From Calliopsis andreniformis (Eukaryota > Arthropoda > Insecta > Hymenoptera > Andrenidae), in the NCBI RefSeq assembly GCF_051401765.1, contig NW_027480438.1:496001-560000 (forward strand): a stretch of DNA of 64,000 nt. The letters run 5' to 3'. This document shows, piece after piece, positions 13,910-28,814 of this stretch; position 1 is the stretch's first letter, and every line of letters starts with the position of its first letter. The notes under the pieces are model-generated. The model was not told the DNA's origin. It made no database searches and saw only the letters and a list, made by a program, of their open reading frames with translations. The position numbers were made by a program, and so were the translations under genes.

Positions 13910-15230
13910 AATCTTCAATCCTCAATCTTCAATCCTCAATCCTCAATCCTCAATCCTGAATCCTCAATCTTCAATCCTCAATACTCAATCTTCAATCATC
14001 AATCCTCAATCCTCAATCCTCAATCCTCAATCCTCAATCCTCAATCTTCAATCCTCAATACTCAAACTGCAATCCTCAGTCCTCAGTCCTCACTCCTCAA
14101 TTCTCATTCTTCAATCCTCAATACCGAATCCTCAATCTTCAATCCTCAATCCACAATCCTCAATTCTCAATCCTCAATCCTCAATCCTCAATATTCAATC
14201 CTCAATACTCAATCTGCAATCCTCAATCCTCAGTCCTCACTCCTCAATCCTCATTCTTCAATCCTCAATATGGAATCCGCAATCTTCAATCCTCAATCCT
14301 CTGTCCTCAATTCTCAATCCTCAATCCTCAATCCTCAGTCCTCACTCCTCAATCCTCATTCTTCAATCCTCAATATGGAATCCTCAATCTTCAATCCTCA
14401 ATCCTCAGTCCTCAATTCTCAATCCTCAATCCTCAATCCTCAGACTTCAAACACCAATACTGAACCCTCAGTCCTCGTCCTCAATCCACAACCCTCAATC
14501 CTCGATCCTCAATCTTCAATCATTAATATTCAATCTTCAATCCTCAATCCTCAATCCTCAATCCTCAACCCTCAATCCTCAACGTTCAATCCTCAATACC
14601 CAATCCTCAGTCTTCCATCCTCAATCCTCAATACTCAATCCTCAATCCTCAATACTCCGTCCTCAATCCTCAATCTTCAATCCTCTATACTCAATCTTCA
14701 ATCCTCAATCCTCAATCCTTAATCCTCAATCTTCAATCCCCAATACTGAATCTTCAATCCTCAATCCTCAATCCTCATTCCTCAATCCTCATTCTTCAAT
14801 CCTCAACACCCAATCCTCAATCTTCAATCCTCAATGTTCAATCCGCAATACCCAATCCTCAATCTTCAATCCTCAACCCTCAATCCTCAATCCTCAATCC
14901 TCAATCCTCGATCTTCAATCCTCAATACTCAATCTTCAATCCTCAATCCTCAATCCTCAATCCTCAATCCACATTCTTCAATCCTCAACACCCAATCCTC
15001 TATCTTCAATCCTCCATCCTCAATCCTCAATCCTCAATACTCCGTCCTCAATCCTCAATCTTCAATCCTCTATACTCAATCTTCAATCCTCAATCCTCAA
15101 TCCTTAATCCTCAATCTTCAATCCTCAATACTGAATCTTCAATCCTCAATCCTCAATCCTCATTCCTCAATCCTCATTCTTCAATCCTCAACACCCAATC
15201 CTCAATCTTCAATCCTCAATGTTCAATCCG

Positions 15231-16160
15231 CAATACCCAATCCTCAATCTTCAATCCACAACCCTCAATCCTCTATCCTCAATCTTCAGTCATCAATATT
15301 CAATCTTCAATCCTCAATCCTCAGTCCTCAATACTCAATCCACAATCCTCAATGATCAATCCTCAATACCCAAACCTCAATCTTCAATCCTCAATCCTCA
15401 ATCCTCAATCCTCAATCCTCAATCCTCAATCCTCAATATTCAACGCACAACCCTCAGCCATCAATCCTCAATCCTTAATCCTCAGTCCTCAAACGTCAAT
15501 CCTGAATCCTCAAACCTGAATCCTCAATCTTCACCCATAAGTCCTCAACAATCAATTGTCAATCCTCAATCCTCAATAGAATATCCTGAATTCACAGTTT
15601 TCAATACTCAATCCCCATTCTTCAATCTTCAAATCTCAATCCACAAACATCAATCCTCATCACGCAACCCTCAACACTCAGTCCTCAATCTTCAATCCAC
15701 AATCCTCAATCCTCAATCTTCAATCCTCTATACTCAATCTTCAATCCTCAATCCTCAATCTTCAATCCTCTATACTCAATCTTCAATCCTCAATCCTCAA
15801 TCCTTAATCCTCAATCTTCAATCCTCAATACTGAATCTTCAATCCTCAATCCTCAATCCTCATTCCTCAATCCTCATTCTTCAATCCTCAACACCCAATC
15901 CTCAATCTTCAATCCTCAATGTTCAATCCGCAATACCCAATCCTCAATCTTCAATCCTCAACCCTCAATCCTCAATCCTCAATCCTCAATCCTCGATCTT
16001 CAATCCTCAATACTCAATCTTCAATCCTCAATCCTCAATCCTCAATCCTCAATCCACATTCTTCAATCCTCAACACCCAATCCTCTATCTTCAATCCTCC
16101 ATCCTCAGTCCTCAATTCTCAATCCTCAATCCTCAATCCTCAGGCCTCAAACATCAATAC
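15231..16160. repeat. 930-base duplication, copy 1
   Basis: Sequence from about 15231 to 15757, including an A island, recurs 930 bases downstream; the rest of this unit is the spacer up to the second copy. One 6-base unit lies in the period, matching 930 being 6 modulo 7. The first copy has TCCTTAATCC near 15473 where the second has TCCTCAATCC. Confidence 0.85.
15542..15684. repeat. Landmark island A3
   Basis: GAATTC at 15588; twin of A4 made by the 930-base duplication. Confidence 0.85.
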
Positions 16161-16690
16161 TGAACCCTCAGTCCTCGTCCTCAATCCACAACCCTCAATC
16201 CTCTATCCTCAATCTTCAGTCATCAATATTCAATCTTCAATCCTCAATCCTCAGTCCTCAATACTCAATCCACAATCCTCAATGATCAATCCTCAATACC
16301 CAAACCTCAATCTTCAATCCTCGATCCTCAATCCTCAATCCTCAATCCTCAATCCTCAATCCTCAATATTCAACGCACAACCCTCAGCCATCAATCCTCA
16401 ATCCTCAATCCTCAGTCCTCAAACGTCAATCCTGAATCCTCAAACCTGAATCCTCAATCTTCACCCATAAGTCCTCAACAATCAATTGTCAATCCTCAAT
16501 CCTCAATAGAATATCCTGAATTCACAGTTTTCAATACTCAATCCCCATTCTTCAATCTTCAAATCTCAATCCACAAACATCAATCCTCATCACGCAACCC
16601 TCAACACTCAGTCCTCAATCTTCAATCCACAATCCTCAATCCTCAATCTTCAATCCTCTATACTCAATCTTCAATCCTCAATCCTCAATT
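16161..16690. repeat. 930-base duplication, copy 2
   Basis: This repeats 15231-15757, including ATTCAACGCACAACCC and the A island, then departs near 16687 into CTCAATTCTCAATCCTCAATG. The departure shows where the exchange ended. Confidence 0.85.
16472..16614. repeat. Landmark island A4
   Basis: GAATTC at 16518; opens unit 2. Confidence 0.85.
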
Positions 16691-17155
16691 CTCAATCCTC
16701 AATGCTCAATACTCAATCGTCAGTCCTCAGTCCTCAATCCCCAATCCTCAATCTTCAATCCTCAATCCTCAATCCTCAATCCTCAATCCTCAATCTTCAA
16801 TCCTCAATACTCAATCTTCAATCATCAATCCTCAATCCTCAATCCTCAATCCTCAATCCTCAATCCTCAATCTTCAATCCTCAATACTCAAACTGCAATC
16901 CTCAGTCCTCAGTCCTCACTCCTCAATTCTCATTCTTCAATCCTCAATACCGAATCCTCAATCTTCAATCCTCAATCCACAATCCTCAATTCTCAATCCA
17001 CAATCCTCAATCCTCAGACTTCAAACACCAATACTCAACCCTCAGTCCTCGTCCTCAATCCGCAACCCTCAATCCTCAATCCTCAATCTTCAATCATTAA
17101 TATTCATTCTTCAATCCTCAATGCTCAATCCTCAATCCTCAACTCTCAACACTCA

Positions 17156-18140
17156 ATGTTCAATCCTCAATACCCAATCCTCAGTCTTCAATCCTCAATC
17201 CCCAATCCTCAATCCTCAATCCTCAATTCTCAGTCCTCAATCCTCAATCTTCAATCCTCAATACTCAATCTTCAATCCTCAATCCTCAATCCTCAATCTT
17301 CAATCCTCAATACTGAATCTTCTATCTTCAATCTCCAATCCTCAATGTTCAATCCGCAATACCCAACCCTCAACCCTGAACACGCAGTCCCCAATCCTCA
17401 ATATTCAATCCTCAATCCTCAGTCCTCAATCCACAATCCTCAACGGTCAATGCTCAATACTCAATCTTCAATGCTCATTCCTCAATCCTCAATCCTCAAT
17501 TCTCAATCCTCAATCGTCAACATTCAATCCTCAATACTCAATCTTCAATCCTCATTCCTCAATGTTCAATCCTCAATACCCAATCTTCAGTCTTCAATCC
17601 TCAATCCTCAATCCTTAATCCTCAATCCTCAATACTCAGTCCTCAATCCTCAGGCTTCAATCCTCAATACTCAATCTTCAATCCTCAATCCTCAATCCTC
17701 AATCCTCAATCTTCAATCCTCAATACTGAATCTTCAATGCTCAATCCTCAATCCTCAATCCTCAATCCTCAATCCTCAATCCTCAATCACCTATCCTCAA
17801 CACCCAATCCTCAACCATCAATCCTCTATGTTCAATCCGCAATACCCAATCCTCAATCTTCAACCCTCAACCCTCAATCCTCAATCCTCAATCCTCAGTC
17901 TTCAATCTTCAATCCTCAATACTCAATCTTCAATCCTCAATCCTCAATAATCAATCCTCAATCCACATTCTTCAATCCTCAACACCCAATCCTCAATCTA
18001 CAATCCTCAATCTTCAGTCCTCAATTCTAAATCCTCAATCCTCAATCCTCAGACCTCAAACATCAATACTCAACCCTCAGTCCTCGTCCTCAATCCACAA
18101 CCCTCAATCCTCGATCCTCAATCTTCAATAATCAATATTC
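17156..18140. repeat. 978-type block 3 (985 bases, one extra heptamer)
   Basis: Before TCACCTATCC it has six plain units (17742 on) where most copies have five. The extra 7 bases change which frame is open and show expansion by one whole unit. Confidence 0.88.
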
Positions 18141-18560
18141 AATCTTCAATCCTCAATCTTCAATCCTCAATCCTCAATCCTCAATCCTCAATCCTCAATC
18201 TTCAATCCTCAATACTCAATTTTCAATCATCAATCCTCAATCCTCAATCCTCAATCCTCAATCCTCAATCCTCAATCTTCAATCCTCAATACTCAAACTG
18301 CAATCCTCAGTCCTCAGTCCTCACTCCTCAATTCTCATTCTTCAATCCTCAATACCGAATCCTCAATCTTCAATCCTCAATCCACAATCCTCAATTCTCA
18401 ATCCACAATCCTCAATCCTCAGACTTCAAACACCAATACTCAACCCTCAGTCCTCGTTCTCAATCCGCAACCCTCAATCCTCAATCCTCAATCTTCAATC
18501 ATTAATATTCAATCTTCAATCCTCAATCCTCAATCCTCAATCCTCAACTCTCAACACTCA

Positions 18561-19538
18561 ATGTTCAATCCTCAATACCCAATCCTCAGTCTTCAATCCT
18601 CAATCCCCAATCCTCAATCCTCAATCCTCAATTCTCAGTCCTCAATCCTCAATCTTCAATCCTCAATACTCAATCTTCAATCCTCAATCCTCAATCCTCA
18701 ATCTTCAATCCTCAATACTGAATCTTCTATCCTCAATCTCCAATCCTCGATGTTCAATCCGCAATACCCAATCCTCAACCCTGAACACTCAGTCCCCAAT
18801 CCTCAATATTCAATCCTCAATCCTCAGTCCTCAATCCACAATCCTCAACGGTCAATGCTCAATACTCAATCTTCAATGCTCATTCCTCAATCCTCAATCC
18901 TCAATTCTCAATCCTCAATCGTCAACATTCAATCCTCAATACTCAATCTTCAATCCTCATTCCTCAATGTTCAATCCTCAATACCCAATCTTCCGTCTTC
19001 AATCCTCAATCCTCAATCCTCAATCCTCAATCCTCAATACTCAGTCCTCAATCCTCAGGCTTCAATCCTCAATACTCAATCTTCAATCCTCAATCCTCAA
19101 TCCTCAAACCTCAATCTTCAATCCTCAATACTGAATCTTCAATGCTCAATCCTCAATCCTCAATCCTCAATCCTCAATCCTCAATCACCTATCCTCAACA
19201 CCCAATCCTCAACCATCAATCCTCTATGTTCAATCCGCAATACCCAATCCTCAATCTTCAGCCCTCAACCCTCAATCCTCAATCCTCAATACTCAGTCTT
19301 CAATCTTCAATCCTCAATACTCAATCTTCAATCCTCAATCCTCAATAATCAATCCTCAATCCACATTCTTCAATCCTCAACACCCAATCCTCAATCTACA
19401 ATCCTCAATCTTCAGTCCTCAATTCTCAATCCTCAATCCTCAATCCTCAGACCTCAAACATCAATACTCAACCCTCAGTCCTCGTCCTCAATCCACAACC
19501 CTCAATCCTCGATCCTCAATCTTCAATAATCAATATTC
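18561..19538. repeat. 978-type block 4
   Basis: Full-length; differs from block 3 by TCTTCCGTCTTC near 18988 and TCAAACCTC near 19105. These variants are shared with block 6, 4823 bases away. Confidence 0.88.
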
Positions 19539-21301
19539 AACCTTCAATCCTCAATCCTCAATCCTCAATACTCAAACCACAATCCTCAATTCTCAATCGT
19601 CAATGCTCAATACTCAATCGTCAATCCTCAATCCCGAATCCACAATCTTCAATCCTCAATCCTCAATCCTCAATCCTCAATCCTCAATCTTCAATCCTCA
19701 ATACTCAATCTTCAATCCTCAATCCTCAATCCTCAATCCTCAATCCTCAATCCTCAATCCTCAATCCTCAATATTCAATCCTCAATACTCAATCTGCAAT
19801 CCTCAATCCTCAGTCCTCACTCCTCAATCCTCATTCTTCAATCCTCAATACCGAATCCTCAATCTTCAATCCTCAATCCTCAGTCCTCAATTCTCAATCC
19901 TCAATCCTGAATCCTCAGACTTCAAACACCAATACTGAACCCTCAGTCCTCGTCCTCAATCCACAACCCTAAATCCTCGATCCTCAATCTTCAATCATTA
20001 ATATTCAATCTTCAATCTTCAATCCTCAATCCTCAATCCTCAACCCTCAACCCTCAACGTTCAATCCTCAATACCCAATCCTCAGTCTTCCATCCTCAAT
20101 CCTCAATACTCAATCCTCAATCTTCAATACTCCGTCCTCAATCCTCAATCTTCAATCCTCTATACTCAATCTTCAATCCTCAATCCTCAACCCTTAATCC
20201 TCAATCTTCAATCCTCAATACTGAATCTTCAATCCTCAATCCTCAATCCTCAATCCTCAATCCTCATTCTTCAATCCTCAACACCCAATCCTCAATCTAC
20301 AATCCTCAATCTTCAGTCCTCAATTCTAAATCCTCAATCCTCAATCCTCAGACCTCAAACATCAATACTCAACCCTCAGTCCTTGTCCTCAATCCACAAC
20401 CCTCAATCCTCGATCCTCAATCTTCAATAATCAATATTCAATCTTCAATCCTCAATCTTCAATCCTCAATCCTCAATCCTCAATCCTGAATCCTCAATCT
20501 TCAATCCTCAATACTCAATCTTCAATCATCAATCCTCAATCCTCAATCCTCAATCCTCAATCCTCAATCCTCAATCTTCAATCCTCAATACTCAAACTGC
20601 AATCCTCAGTCCTCAGTCCTCACTCCTCAATTCTCATTCTTCAATCCTCAATACCGAATCCTCAATCTTCAATCCTCAATCCACAATCCTCAATTCTCAA
20701 TCCTCAATCCTCAATCCTCAATATTCAATCCTCAATACTCAATCTGCAATCCTCAATCCTCAGTCCTCACTCCTCAATCCTCATTCTTCAATCCTCAATA
20801 TGGAATCCGCAATCTTCAATCCTCAATCCTCAGTCCTCAATTCTCAATCCTCAATCCTCAATCCTCAGTCCTCATTCCTCAATCCTCATTCTTCAATCCT
20901 CAATATGGAATCCTCAATCTTCAATCCTCTATCCTCAGTCCTCAATTCTCAATCCTCAATCCTCAATCCTCAGACTTCAAACACCAATACTGAACCCTCA
21001 GTCCTCGTCCTCAATCCACAACCCTCAATCCTCGATCCTCAATCTTCAATCATTAATATTCAATCTTCAATCCTCAATCCTCAATCCTCAATCCTCAACC
21101 CTCAATCCTCAACGTTCAATCCTCAATACCCAATCCTCAGTCGTCCATCCTCAATCCTCAATACTCAATCCTCAATCCTCAATCCTCAATCCTCAATATT
21201 CAACGCACAACCCTCAGCCATCAATCCTCAATCCTCAATCCTCAGTCCTCAAACGTCAATCCTGAATCCTCAAACCTGAATCCTCAATCTTCACCCATAA
21301 G

Positions 21302-21444
21302 TCCTCAACAATCAATTGTCAATCCTCAATCCTCAATAGAATATCCTGAATTCACAGTTTTCAATACTCAATCCCCATTCTTCAATCTTCAAATCTCAAT
21401 CCACAAACATCAATCCTCATCACGCAACCCTCAACACTCAGTCC
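21302..21444. repeat. Landmark island A5
   Basis: GAATTC at 21348; opens unit 3. Confidence 0.85.
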
Positions 21445-21985
21445 TCAATCTTCAATCCACAATCCTCAATCCTCAATCTTCAATCCTCTATACTCAATCT
21501 TCAATCCTCAATCCTCAATTCTCAATCCTCAATGCTCAATACTCAATCGTCAATCCTCAGTCCTCAATCCCCAATCCTCAATCTTCAATCCTCAATCCTC
21601 AATCCTCAATCCTCAATCCTCAATCTTCAATCCTCAATACTCAATCTTCAATCATCAATCCTCAATCCTCAATCCTCAATCCTCAATCCTCAATCCTCAA
21701 TCTTCAATCCTCAATACTCAAACTGCAATCCTCAGTCCTCAGTCCTCACTCCTCAATTCTCATTCTTCAATCCTCAATACCGAATCCTCAATCTTCAATC
21801 CTCAATCCACAATCCTCAATTCTCAATCCACAATCCTCAATCCTCAGACTTCAAACACCAATACTCAACCCTCAGTCCTCGTCCTCAATCCGCAACCCTC
21901 AATCCTCAATCCTCAATCTTCAATCATTAATATTCAATCTTCAATCCTCAATCCTCAATCCTCAATCCTCAACTCTCAACACTCA

Positions 21986-22963
21986 ATGTTCAATCCTCAA
22001 TACCCAATCCTCAGTCTTCAATCCTCAATCCCCAATCCTCAATCCTCAATCCTCAATTCTCAGTCCTCAATCCTCAATCTTCAATCCTCAATACTCAATC
22101 TTCAATCCTCAATCCTCAATCCTCAATCTTCAATCCTCAATACTGAATCTTCTATCCTCAATCTCCAATCCTCAATGTTCAATCCGCAATACCCAACCCT
22201 CAACCCTGAACACGCAGTCCCCAATCCTCAATATTCAATCCTCAATCCTCAGTCCTCAATCCACAATCCTCAACGGTCAATGCTCAATACTCAATCTTCA
22301 ATGCTCATTCCTCAATCCTCAATCCTCAATTCTCAATCCTCAATCGTCAACATTCAATCCTCAATACTCAATCTTCAATCCTCATTCCTCAATGTTCAAT
22401 CCTCAATACCCAATCTTCAGTCTTCAATCCTCAATCCTCAATCCTCAATCCTCAATCCTCAATACTCAGTCCTCAATCCTCAGGCTTCAATCCTCAATAC
22501 TCAATCTTCAATCCTCAATCCTCAATCCTCAATCCTCAATCTTCAATCCTCAATACTGAATCTTCAATGCTCAATCCTCAATCCTCAATCCTCAATCCTC
22601 AATCCTCAATCACCTATCCTCAACACCCAATCCTCAACCATCAATCCTCTATGTTCAATCCGCAATACCCAATCCTCAATCTTCAACCCTCAACCCTCAA
22701 TCCTCAATCCTCAATCCTCAGTCTTCAATCTTCAATCCTCAATACTCAATCTTCAATCCTCAATCCTCAATAATCAATCCTCAATCCACATTCTTCAATC
22801 CTCAACACCCAATCCTCAATCTACAATCCTCAATCTTCAGTCCTCAATTCTAAATCCTCAATCCTCAATCCTCAGACCTCAAACATCAATACTCAACCCT
22901 CAGTCCTCGTCCTCAATCCACAACCCTCAATCCTCGATCCTCAATCTTCAATAATCAATATTC
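21986..22963. repeat. 978-type block 5
   Basis: Near-identical to block 3 apart from the missing extra heptamer and TCCTTAATCC near 17613 in block 3. Confidence 0.88.
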
Positions 22964-23383
22964 AATCTTCAATCCTCAATCTTCAATCCTCAATCCTCAA
23001 TCCTCAATCCTCAATCCTCAATCTTCAATCCTCAATACTCAATTTTCAATCATCAATCCTCAATCCTCAATCCTCAATCCTCAATCCTCAATCCTCAATC
23101 TTCAATCCTCAATACTCAAACTGCAATCCTCAGTCCTCAGTCCTCACTCCTCAATTCTCATTCTTCAATCCTCAATACCGAATCCTCAATCTTCAATCCT
23201 CAATCCACAATCCTCAATTCTCAATCCACAATCCTCAATCCTCAGACTTCAAACACCAATACTCAACCCTCAGTCCTCGTCCTCAATCCGCAACCCTCAA
23301 TCCTCAATCCTCAATCTTCAATCATTAATATTCAATCTTCAATCCTCAATCCTCAATCCTCAATCCTCAACTCTCAACACTCA

Positions 23384-24361
23384 ATGTTCAATCCTCAATA
23401 CCCAATCCTCAGTCTTCAATCCTCAATCCCCAATCCTCAATCCTCAATCCTCAATTCTCAGTCCTCAATCCTCAATCTTCAATCCTCAATACTCAATCTT
23501 CAATCCTCAATCCTCAATCCTCAATCTTCAATCCTCAATACTGAATCTTCTATCCTCAATCTCCAATCCTCGATGTTCAATCCGCAATACCCAATCCTCA
23601 ACCCTGAACACTCAGTCCCCAATCCTCAATATTCAATCCTCAATCCTCAGTCCTCAATCCACAATCCTCAACGGTCAATGCTCAATACTCAATCTTCAAT
23701 GCTCATTCCTCAATCCTCAATCCTCAATTCTCAATCCTCAATCGTCAACATTCAATCCTCAATACTCAATCTTCAATCCTCATTCCTCAATGTTCAATCC
23801 TCAATACCCAATCTTCCGTCTTCAATCCTCAATCCTCAATCCTCAATCCTCAATCCTCAATACTCAGTCCTCAATCCTCAGGCTTCAATCCTCAATACTC
23901 AATCTTCAATCCTCAATCCTCAATCCTCAAACCTCAATCTTCAATCCTCAATACTGAATCTTCAATGCTCAATCCTCAATCCTCAATCCTCAATCCTCAA
24001 TCCTCAATCACCTATCCTCAACACCCAATCCTCAACCATCAATCCTCTATGTTCAATCCGCAATACCCAATCCTCAATCTTCAGCCCTCAACCCTCAATC
24101 CTCAATCCTCAATACTCAGTCTTCAATCTTCAATCCTCAATACTCAATCTTCAATCCTCAATCCTCAATAATCAATCCTCAATCCACATTCTTCAATCCT
24201 CAACACCCAATCCTCAATCTACAATCCTCAATCTTCAGTCCTCAATTCTCAATCCTCAATCCTCAATCCTCAGACCTCAAACATCAATACTCAACCCTCA
24301 GTCCTCGTCCTCAATCCACAACCCTCAATCCTCGATCCTCAATCTTCAATAATCAATATTC
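23384..24361. repeat. 978-type block 6
   Basis: Appears identical to block 4 in every variant I checked (TCGATGTTC, TCTTCCGTC, TCAAACCTC). Confidence 0.88.
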
Positions 24362-26732
24362 AACCTTCAATCCTCAATCCTCAATCCTCAATACTCAAAC
24401 CACAATCCTCAATTCTCAATCGTCAATGCTCAATACTCAATCGTCAATCCTCAATCCCGAATCCACAATCTTCAATCCTCAATCCTCAATCCTCAATCCT
24501 CAATCCTCAATCTTCAATCCTCAATACTCAATCTTCAATCCTCAATCCTCAATCCTCAATCCTCAATCCTCAATCCTCAATCCTCAATCCTCAATATTCA
24601 ATCCTCAATACTCAATCTGCAATCCTCAATCCTCAGTCCTCACTCCTCAATCCTCATTCTTCAATCCTCAATACCGAATCCTCAATCTTCAATCCTCAAT
24701 CCTCAGTCCTCAATTCTCAATCCTCAATCCTGAATCCTCAGACTTCAAACACCAATACTGAACCCTCAGTCCTCGTCCTCAATCCACAACCCTAAATCCT
24801 CGATCCTCAATCTTCAATCATTAATATTCAATCTTCAATCTTCAATCCTCAATCCTCAATCCTCAACCCTCAACCCTCAACGTTCAATCCTCAATACCCA
24901 ATCCTCAGTCTTCCATCCTCAATCCTCAATACTCAATCCTCAATCTTCAATACTCCGTCCTCAATCCTCAATCTTCAATCCTCTATACTCAATCTTCAAT
25001 CCTCAATCCTCAACCCTTAATCCTCAATCTTCAATCCTCAATACTGAATCTTCAATCCTCAATCCTCAATCCTCAATCCTCAATCCTCATTCTTCAATCC
25101 TCAACACCCAATCCTCAATCTACAATCCTCAATCTTCAGTCCTCAATTCTAAATCCTCAATCCTCAATCCTCAGACCTCAAACATCAATACTCAACCCTC
25201 AGTCCTTGTCCTCAATCCACAACCCTCAATCCTCGATCCTCAATCTTCAATAATCAATATTCAATCTTCAATCCTCAATCTTCAATCCTCAATCCTCAAT
25301 CCTCAATCCTGAATCCTCAATCTTCAATCCTCAATACTCAATCTTCAATCATCAATCCTCAATCCTCAATCCTCAATCCTCAATCCTCAATCCTCAATCT
25401 TCAATCCTCAATACTCAAACTGCAATCCTCAGTCCTCAGTCCTCACTCCTCAATTCTCATTCTTCAATCCTCAATACCGAATCCTCAATCTTCAATCCTC
25501 AATCCACAATCCTCAATTCTCAATCCTCAATCCTCAATCCTCAATATTCAATCCTCAATACTCAATCTGCAATCCTCAATCCTCAGTCCTCACTCCTCAA
25601 TCCTCATTCTTCAATCCTCAATATGGAATCCGCAATCTTCAATCCTCAATCCTCAGTCCTCAATTCTCAACCCTCAATCCTCAATCCTCAGTCCTCATTC
25701 CTCAATCCTCATTCTTCAATCCTCAATATGGAATCCTCAATCTTCAATCCTCAATCCTCAGTCCTCAATTCTCAATCCTCAATCCTCAATCCTCAGACTT
25801 CAAACACCAATACTGCACCCTCAGTCCTCGTCCTCAATCCACAACCCTCAATCCTCGATCCTCAATCTTCAATCATTAATATTCAATCTTCAATCCTCAA
25901 TCCTCAATCCTCAATCCTCAACCCTCAATCCTCAACGTTCAATCCTCAATACCCAATCCTCAGTCTTCCATCCTCAATCCTCAATACTCAATCCTCAATC
26001 CTCAATACTCCGTCCTCAATCCTCAATCTTCAATCCTCTATACTCAATCTTCAATCCTCAATCCTCAATACTTAATCCTCAATCTTCAATCCTCAATACT
26101 GAATCTTCAATCCTCAATCCTCAATCCTCATTCCTCAATCCTCATTCTTCAATCCTCAACACCCAATCCTCAATCTTCAATCCTCAATGTTCAATCCGCA
26201 ATACCCAATCCTCAATCTTCAATCCTCAACCCTCAATCCTCAATCCTCAATCCTCAATCCTCGATCTTCAATCCTCAATACTCAATCTTCAATCCTCAAT
26301 CCTCAATCCTCAATCCTCAATCCACATTCTTCAATCCTCAACACCCAATCCTCTATCTTCAATCCTCCATCCTCAGTCCTCAATTCTCAATCCTCAATCC
26401 TCAGACCTCAAACATCAATACTGAACCCTCAGTCCTCGTCCTCAATCCACAACCCTCAATCCTCTATCCTCAATCTTCAGTCATCAATATTCAATCTTCA
26501 ATCCTCAATCCTCAGTCCTCAATACTCAATCCACAATCCTCAATGATCAATCCTCAATACCCAAACCTCAATCTTCAATCCTCAATCCTCAATCCTCAAT
26601 CCTCAATCCTCAATCCTCAATCCTCAATATTCAACGCACAACCCTCAGCCATCAATCCTCAATCCTCAATCCTCAGTCCTCAAACGTCAATCCTGAATCC
26701 TCAAACCTGAATCCTCAATCTTCACCCATAAG

Positions 26733-26875
26733 TCCTCAACAATCAATTGTCAATCCTCAATCCTCAATAGAATATCCTGAATTCACAGTTTTCAATACTC
26801 AATCCCCATTCTTCAATCTTCAAATCTCAATCCACAAACATCAATCCTCATCACGCAACCCTCAACACTCAGTCC
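26733..26875. repeat. Landmark island A6
   Basis: GAATTC at 26779; opens unit 4. Confidence 0.85.
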
Positions 26876-27416
26876 TCAATCTTCAATCCACAATCCTCAA
26901 TCCTCAATCTTCAATCCTCTATACTCAATCTTCAATCCTCAATCCTCAATTCTCAATCCTCAATGCTCAATACTCAATCGTCAATCCTCAGTCCTCAATC
27001 CCCAATCCTCAATCTTCAATCCTCAATCCTCAATCCTCAATCCTCAATCCTCAATCTTCAATCCTCAATACTCAATCTTCAATCATCAATCCTCAATCCT
27101 CAATCCTCAATCCTCAATCCTCAATCCTCAATCTTCAATCCTCAATACTCAAACTGCAATCCTCAGTCCTCAGTCCTCACTCCTCAATTCTCATTCTTCA
27201 ATCCTCAATACCGAATCCTCAATCTTCAATCCTCAATCCACAATCCTCAATTCTCAATCCACAATCCTCAATCCTCAGACTTCAAACACCAATACTCAAC
27301 CCTCAGTCCTCGTCCTCAATCCGCAACCCTCAATCCTCAATCCTCAATCTTCAATCATTAATATTCAATCTTCAATCCTCAATCCTCAATCCTCAATCCT
27401 CAACTCTCAACACTCA

Positions 27417-28394
27417 ATGTTCAATCCTCAATACCCAATCCTCAGTCTTCAATCCTCAATACCCAATCCTCAATCCTCAATCCTCAATTCTCAGTCCTCA
27501 ATCCTCAATCTTCAATCCTCAATACTCAATCTTCAATCCTCAATCCTCAATCCTCAATCTTCAATCCTCAATACTGAATCTTCTATCCTCAATCTCCAAT
27601 CCTCAATGTTCAATCCGCAATACCCAACCCTCAACCCTGAACACGCAGTCCCCAATCCTCAATATTCAATCCTCAATCCTCAGTCCTCAATCCACAATCC
27701 TCAACGGTCAATGCTCAATACTCAATCTTCAATGCTCATTCCTCAATCCTCAATCCTCAATTCTCAATTCTCAATCGTCAACATTCAATCCTCAATACTC
27801 GATCTTCAATCCTCATTCCTCAATGTTCAATCCTCAATACCCAATCTTCAGTCTTCAATCCTCAATCCTCAATCCTCAATCCTCAATCCTCAATACTCAG
27901 TCCTCAATCCTCAGGCTTCAATCCTCAATACTCAATCTTCAATCCTCAATCCTCAATCCTCAATCCTCAATCTTCAATCCTCAATACTGAATCTTCAATG
28001 CTCAATCCTCAATCCTCAATCCTCAATCCTCAATCCTCAATCACCTATCCTCAACACCCAATCCTCAACCATCAATCCTCTATGTTCAATCCGCAATACC
28101 CAATCCTCAATCTTCAACCCTCAACCCTCAATCCTCAATCCTCAATCCTCAGTCTTCAATCTTCAATCCTCAATACTCAATCTTCAATCCTCAATCCTCA
28201 ATAATCAATCCTCAATCCACATTCTTCAATCCTCAACACCCAATCCTCAATCTACAATCCTCAATCTTCAGTCCTCAATTCTAAATCCTCAATCCTCAAT
28301 CCTCAGACCTCAAACATCAATACTCAACCCTCAGTCCTCGTCCTCAATCCACAACCCTCAATCCTCGATCCTCAATCTTCAATAATCAATATTC
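27417..28394. repeat. 978-type block 7
   Basis: Block 5 type with private changes TCAATTCTCAATCG near 27767 and ACTCGATCTTC near 27796. Confidence 0.88.
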
Positions 28395-28814
28395 AATCTT
28401 CAATCCTCAATCTTCAATCCTCAATCCTCAATCCTCAATCCTCAATCCTCAATCTTCAATCCTCAATACTCAATCTTCAATCATCAATCCTCAATCCTCA
28501 ATCCTGAATCCTCAATCCTCAATCCTCAATCTTCAATCCTCAATACTCAAACTGCAATCCTCAGTCCTCAGTCCTCACTCCTCAATTCTCATTCTTCAAT
28601 CCTCAATACCGAATCCTCAATCTTCAATCCTCAATCCACAATCCTCAATTCTCAATCCACAATCCTCAATCCTCAGACTTCAAACACCAATACTCAACCC
28701 TCAGTCCTCGTCCTCAATCCGCAACCCTCAATCCTCAATCCTCAATCTTCAATCATTAATATTCAATCTTCAATCCTCAATCCTCAATCCTCAATCCTCA
28801 ACTCTCAACACTCA

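Larger units (their letters stand above)
12248..16471. repeat. A-type higher-order unit 1 (12.25-16.47 kb)
   Basis: It runs from the A island at 12248 to that at 16472 and includes one 978-base block, one CAATATGGAATCC segment, and an internal extra A island created by the 930-base duplication. It is the least typical unit of zone II. The interval 12294 to 15588 between GAATTC sites is 3294 bases, with three 6-base units counted, which fits modulo 7. Confidence 0.75.
16472..21301. repeat. A-type higher-order unit 2 (4830 bases)
   Basis: It contains two 978-type blocks (17156 and 18561) and seven 6-base units; 4830 is 0 modulo 7. Compared with unit 3 it lacks about 608 bases near 21170, where TCAATACTCAATCC joins the CAACGCACAACCC segment. 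It carries private variants shared with unit 3: TCAATTTTCAATC near 18217, CCCTAAATCC near 19969, and TCCTTGTCC near 20381. Confidence 0.88.
21302..26732. repeat. A-type higher-order unit 3 (5431 bases)
   Basis: It matches unit 2 at 4830 bases, then at 4823 bases after a one-heptamer difference near 17742, and finally at 5431 bases after the 608-base segment unit 2 lacks. Only a handful of substitutions were seen against unit 2, for example near 23277, 25668, 25757, 25815 and 25965. Eight 6-base units were counted, fitting 5431 being 6 modulo 7. Confidence 0.88.
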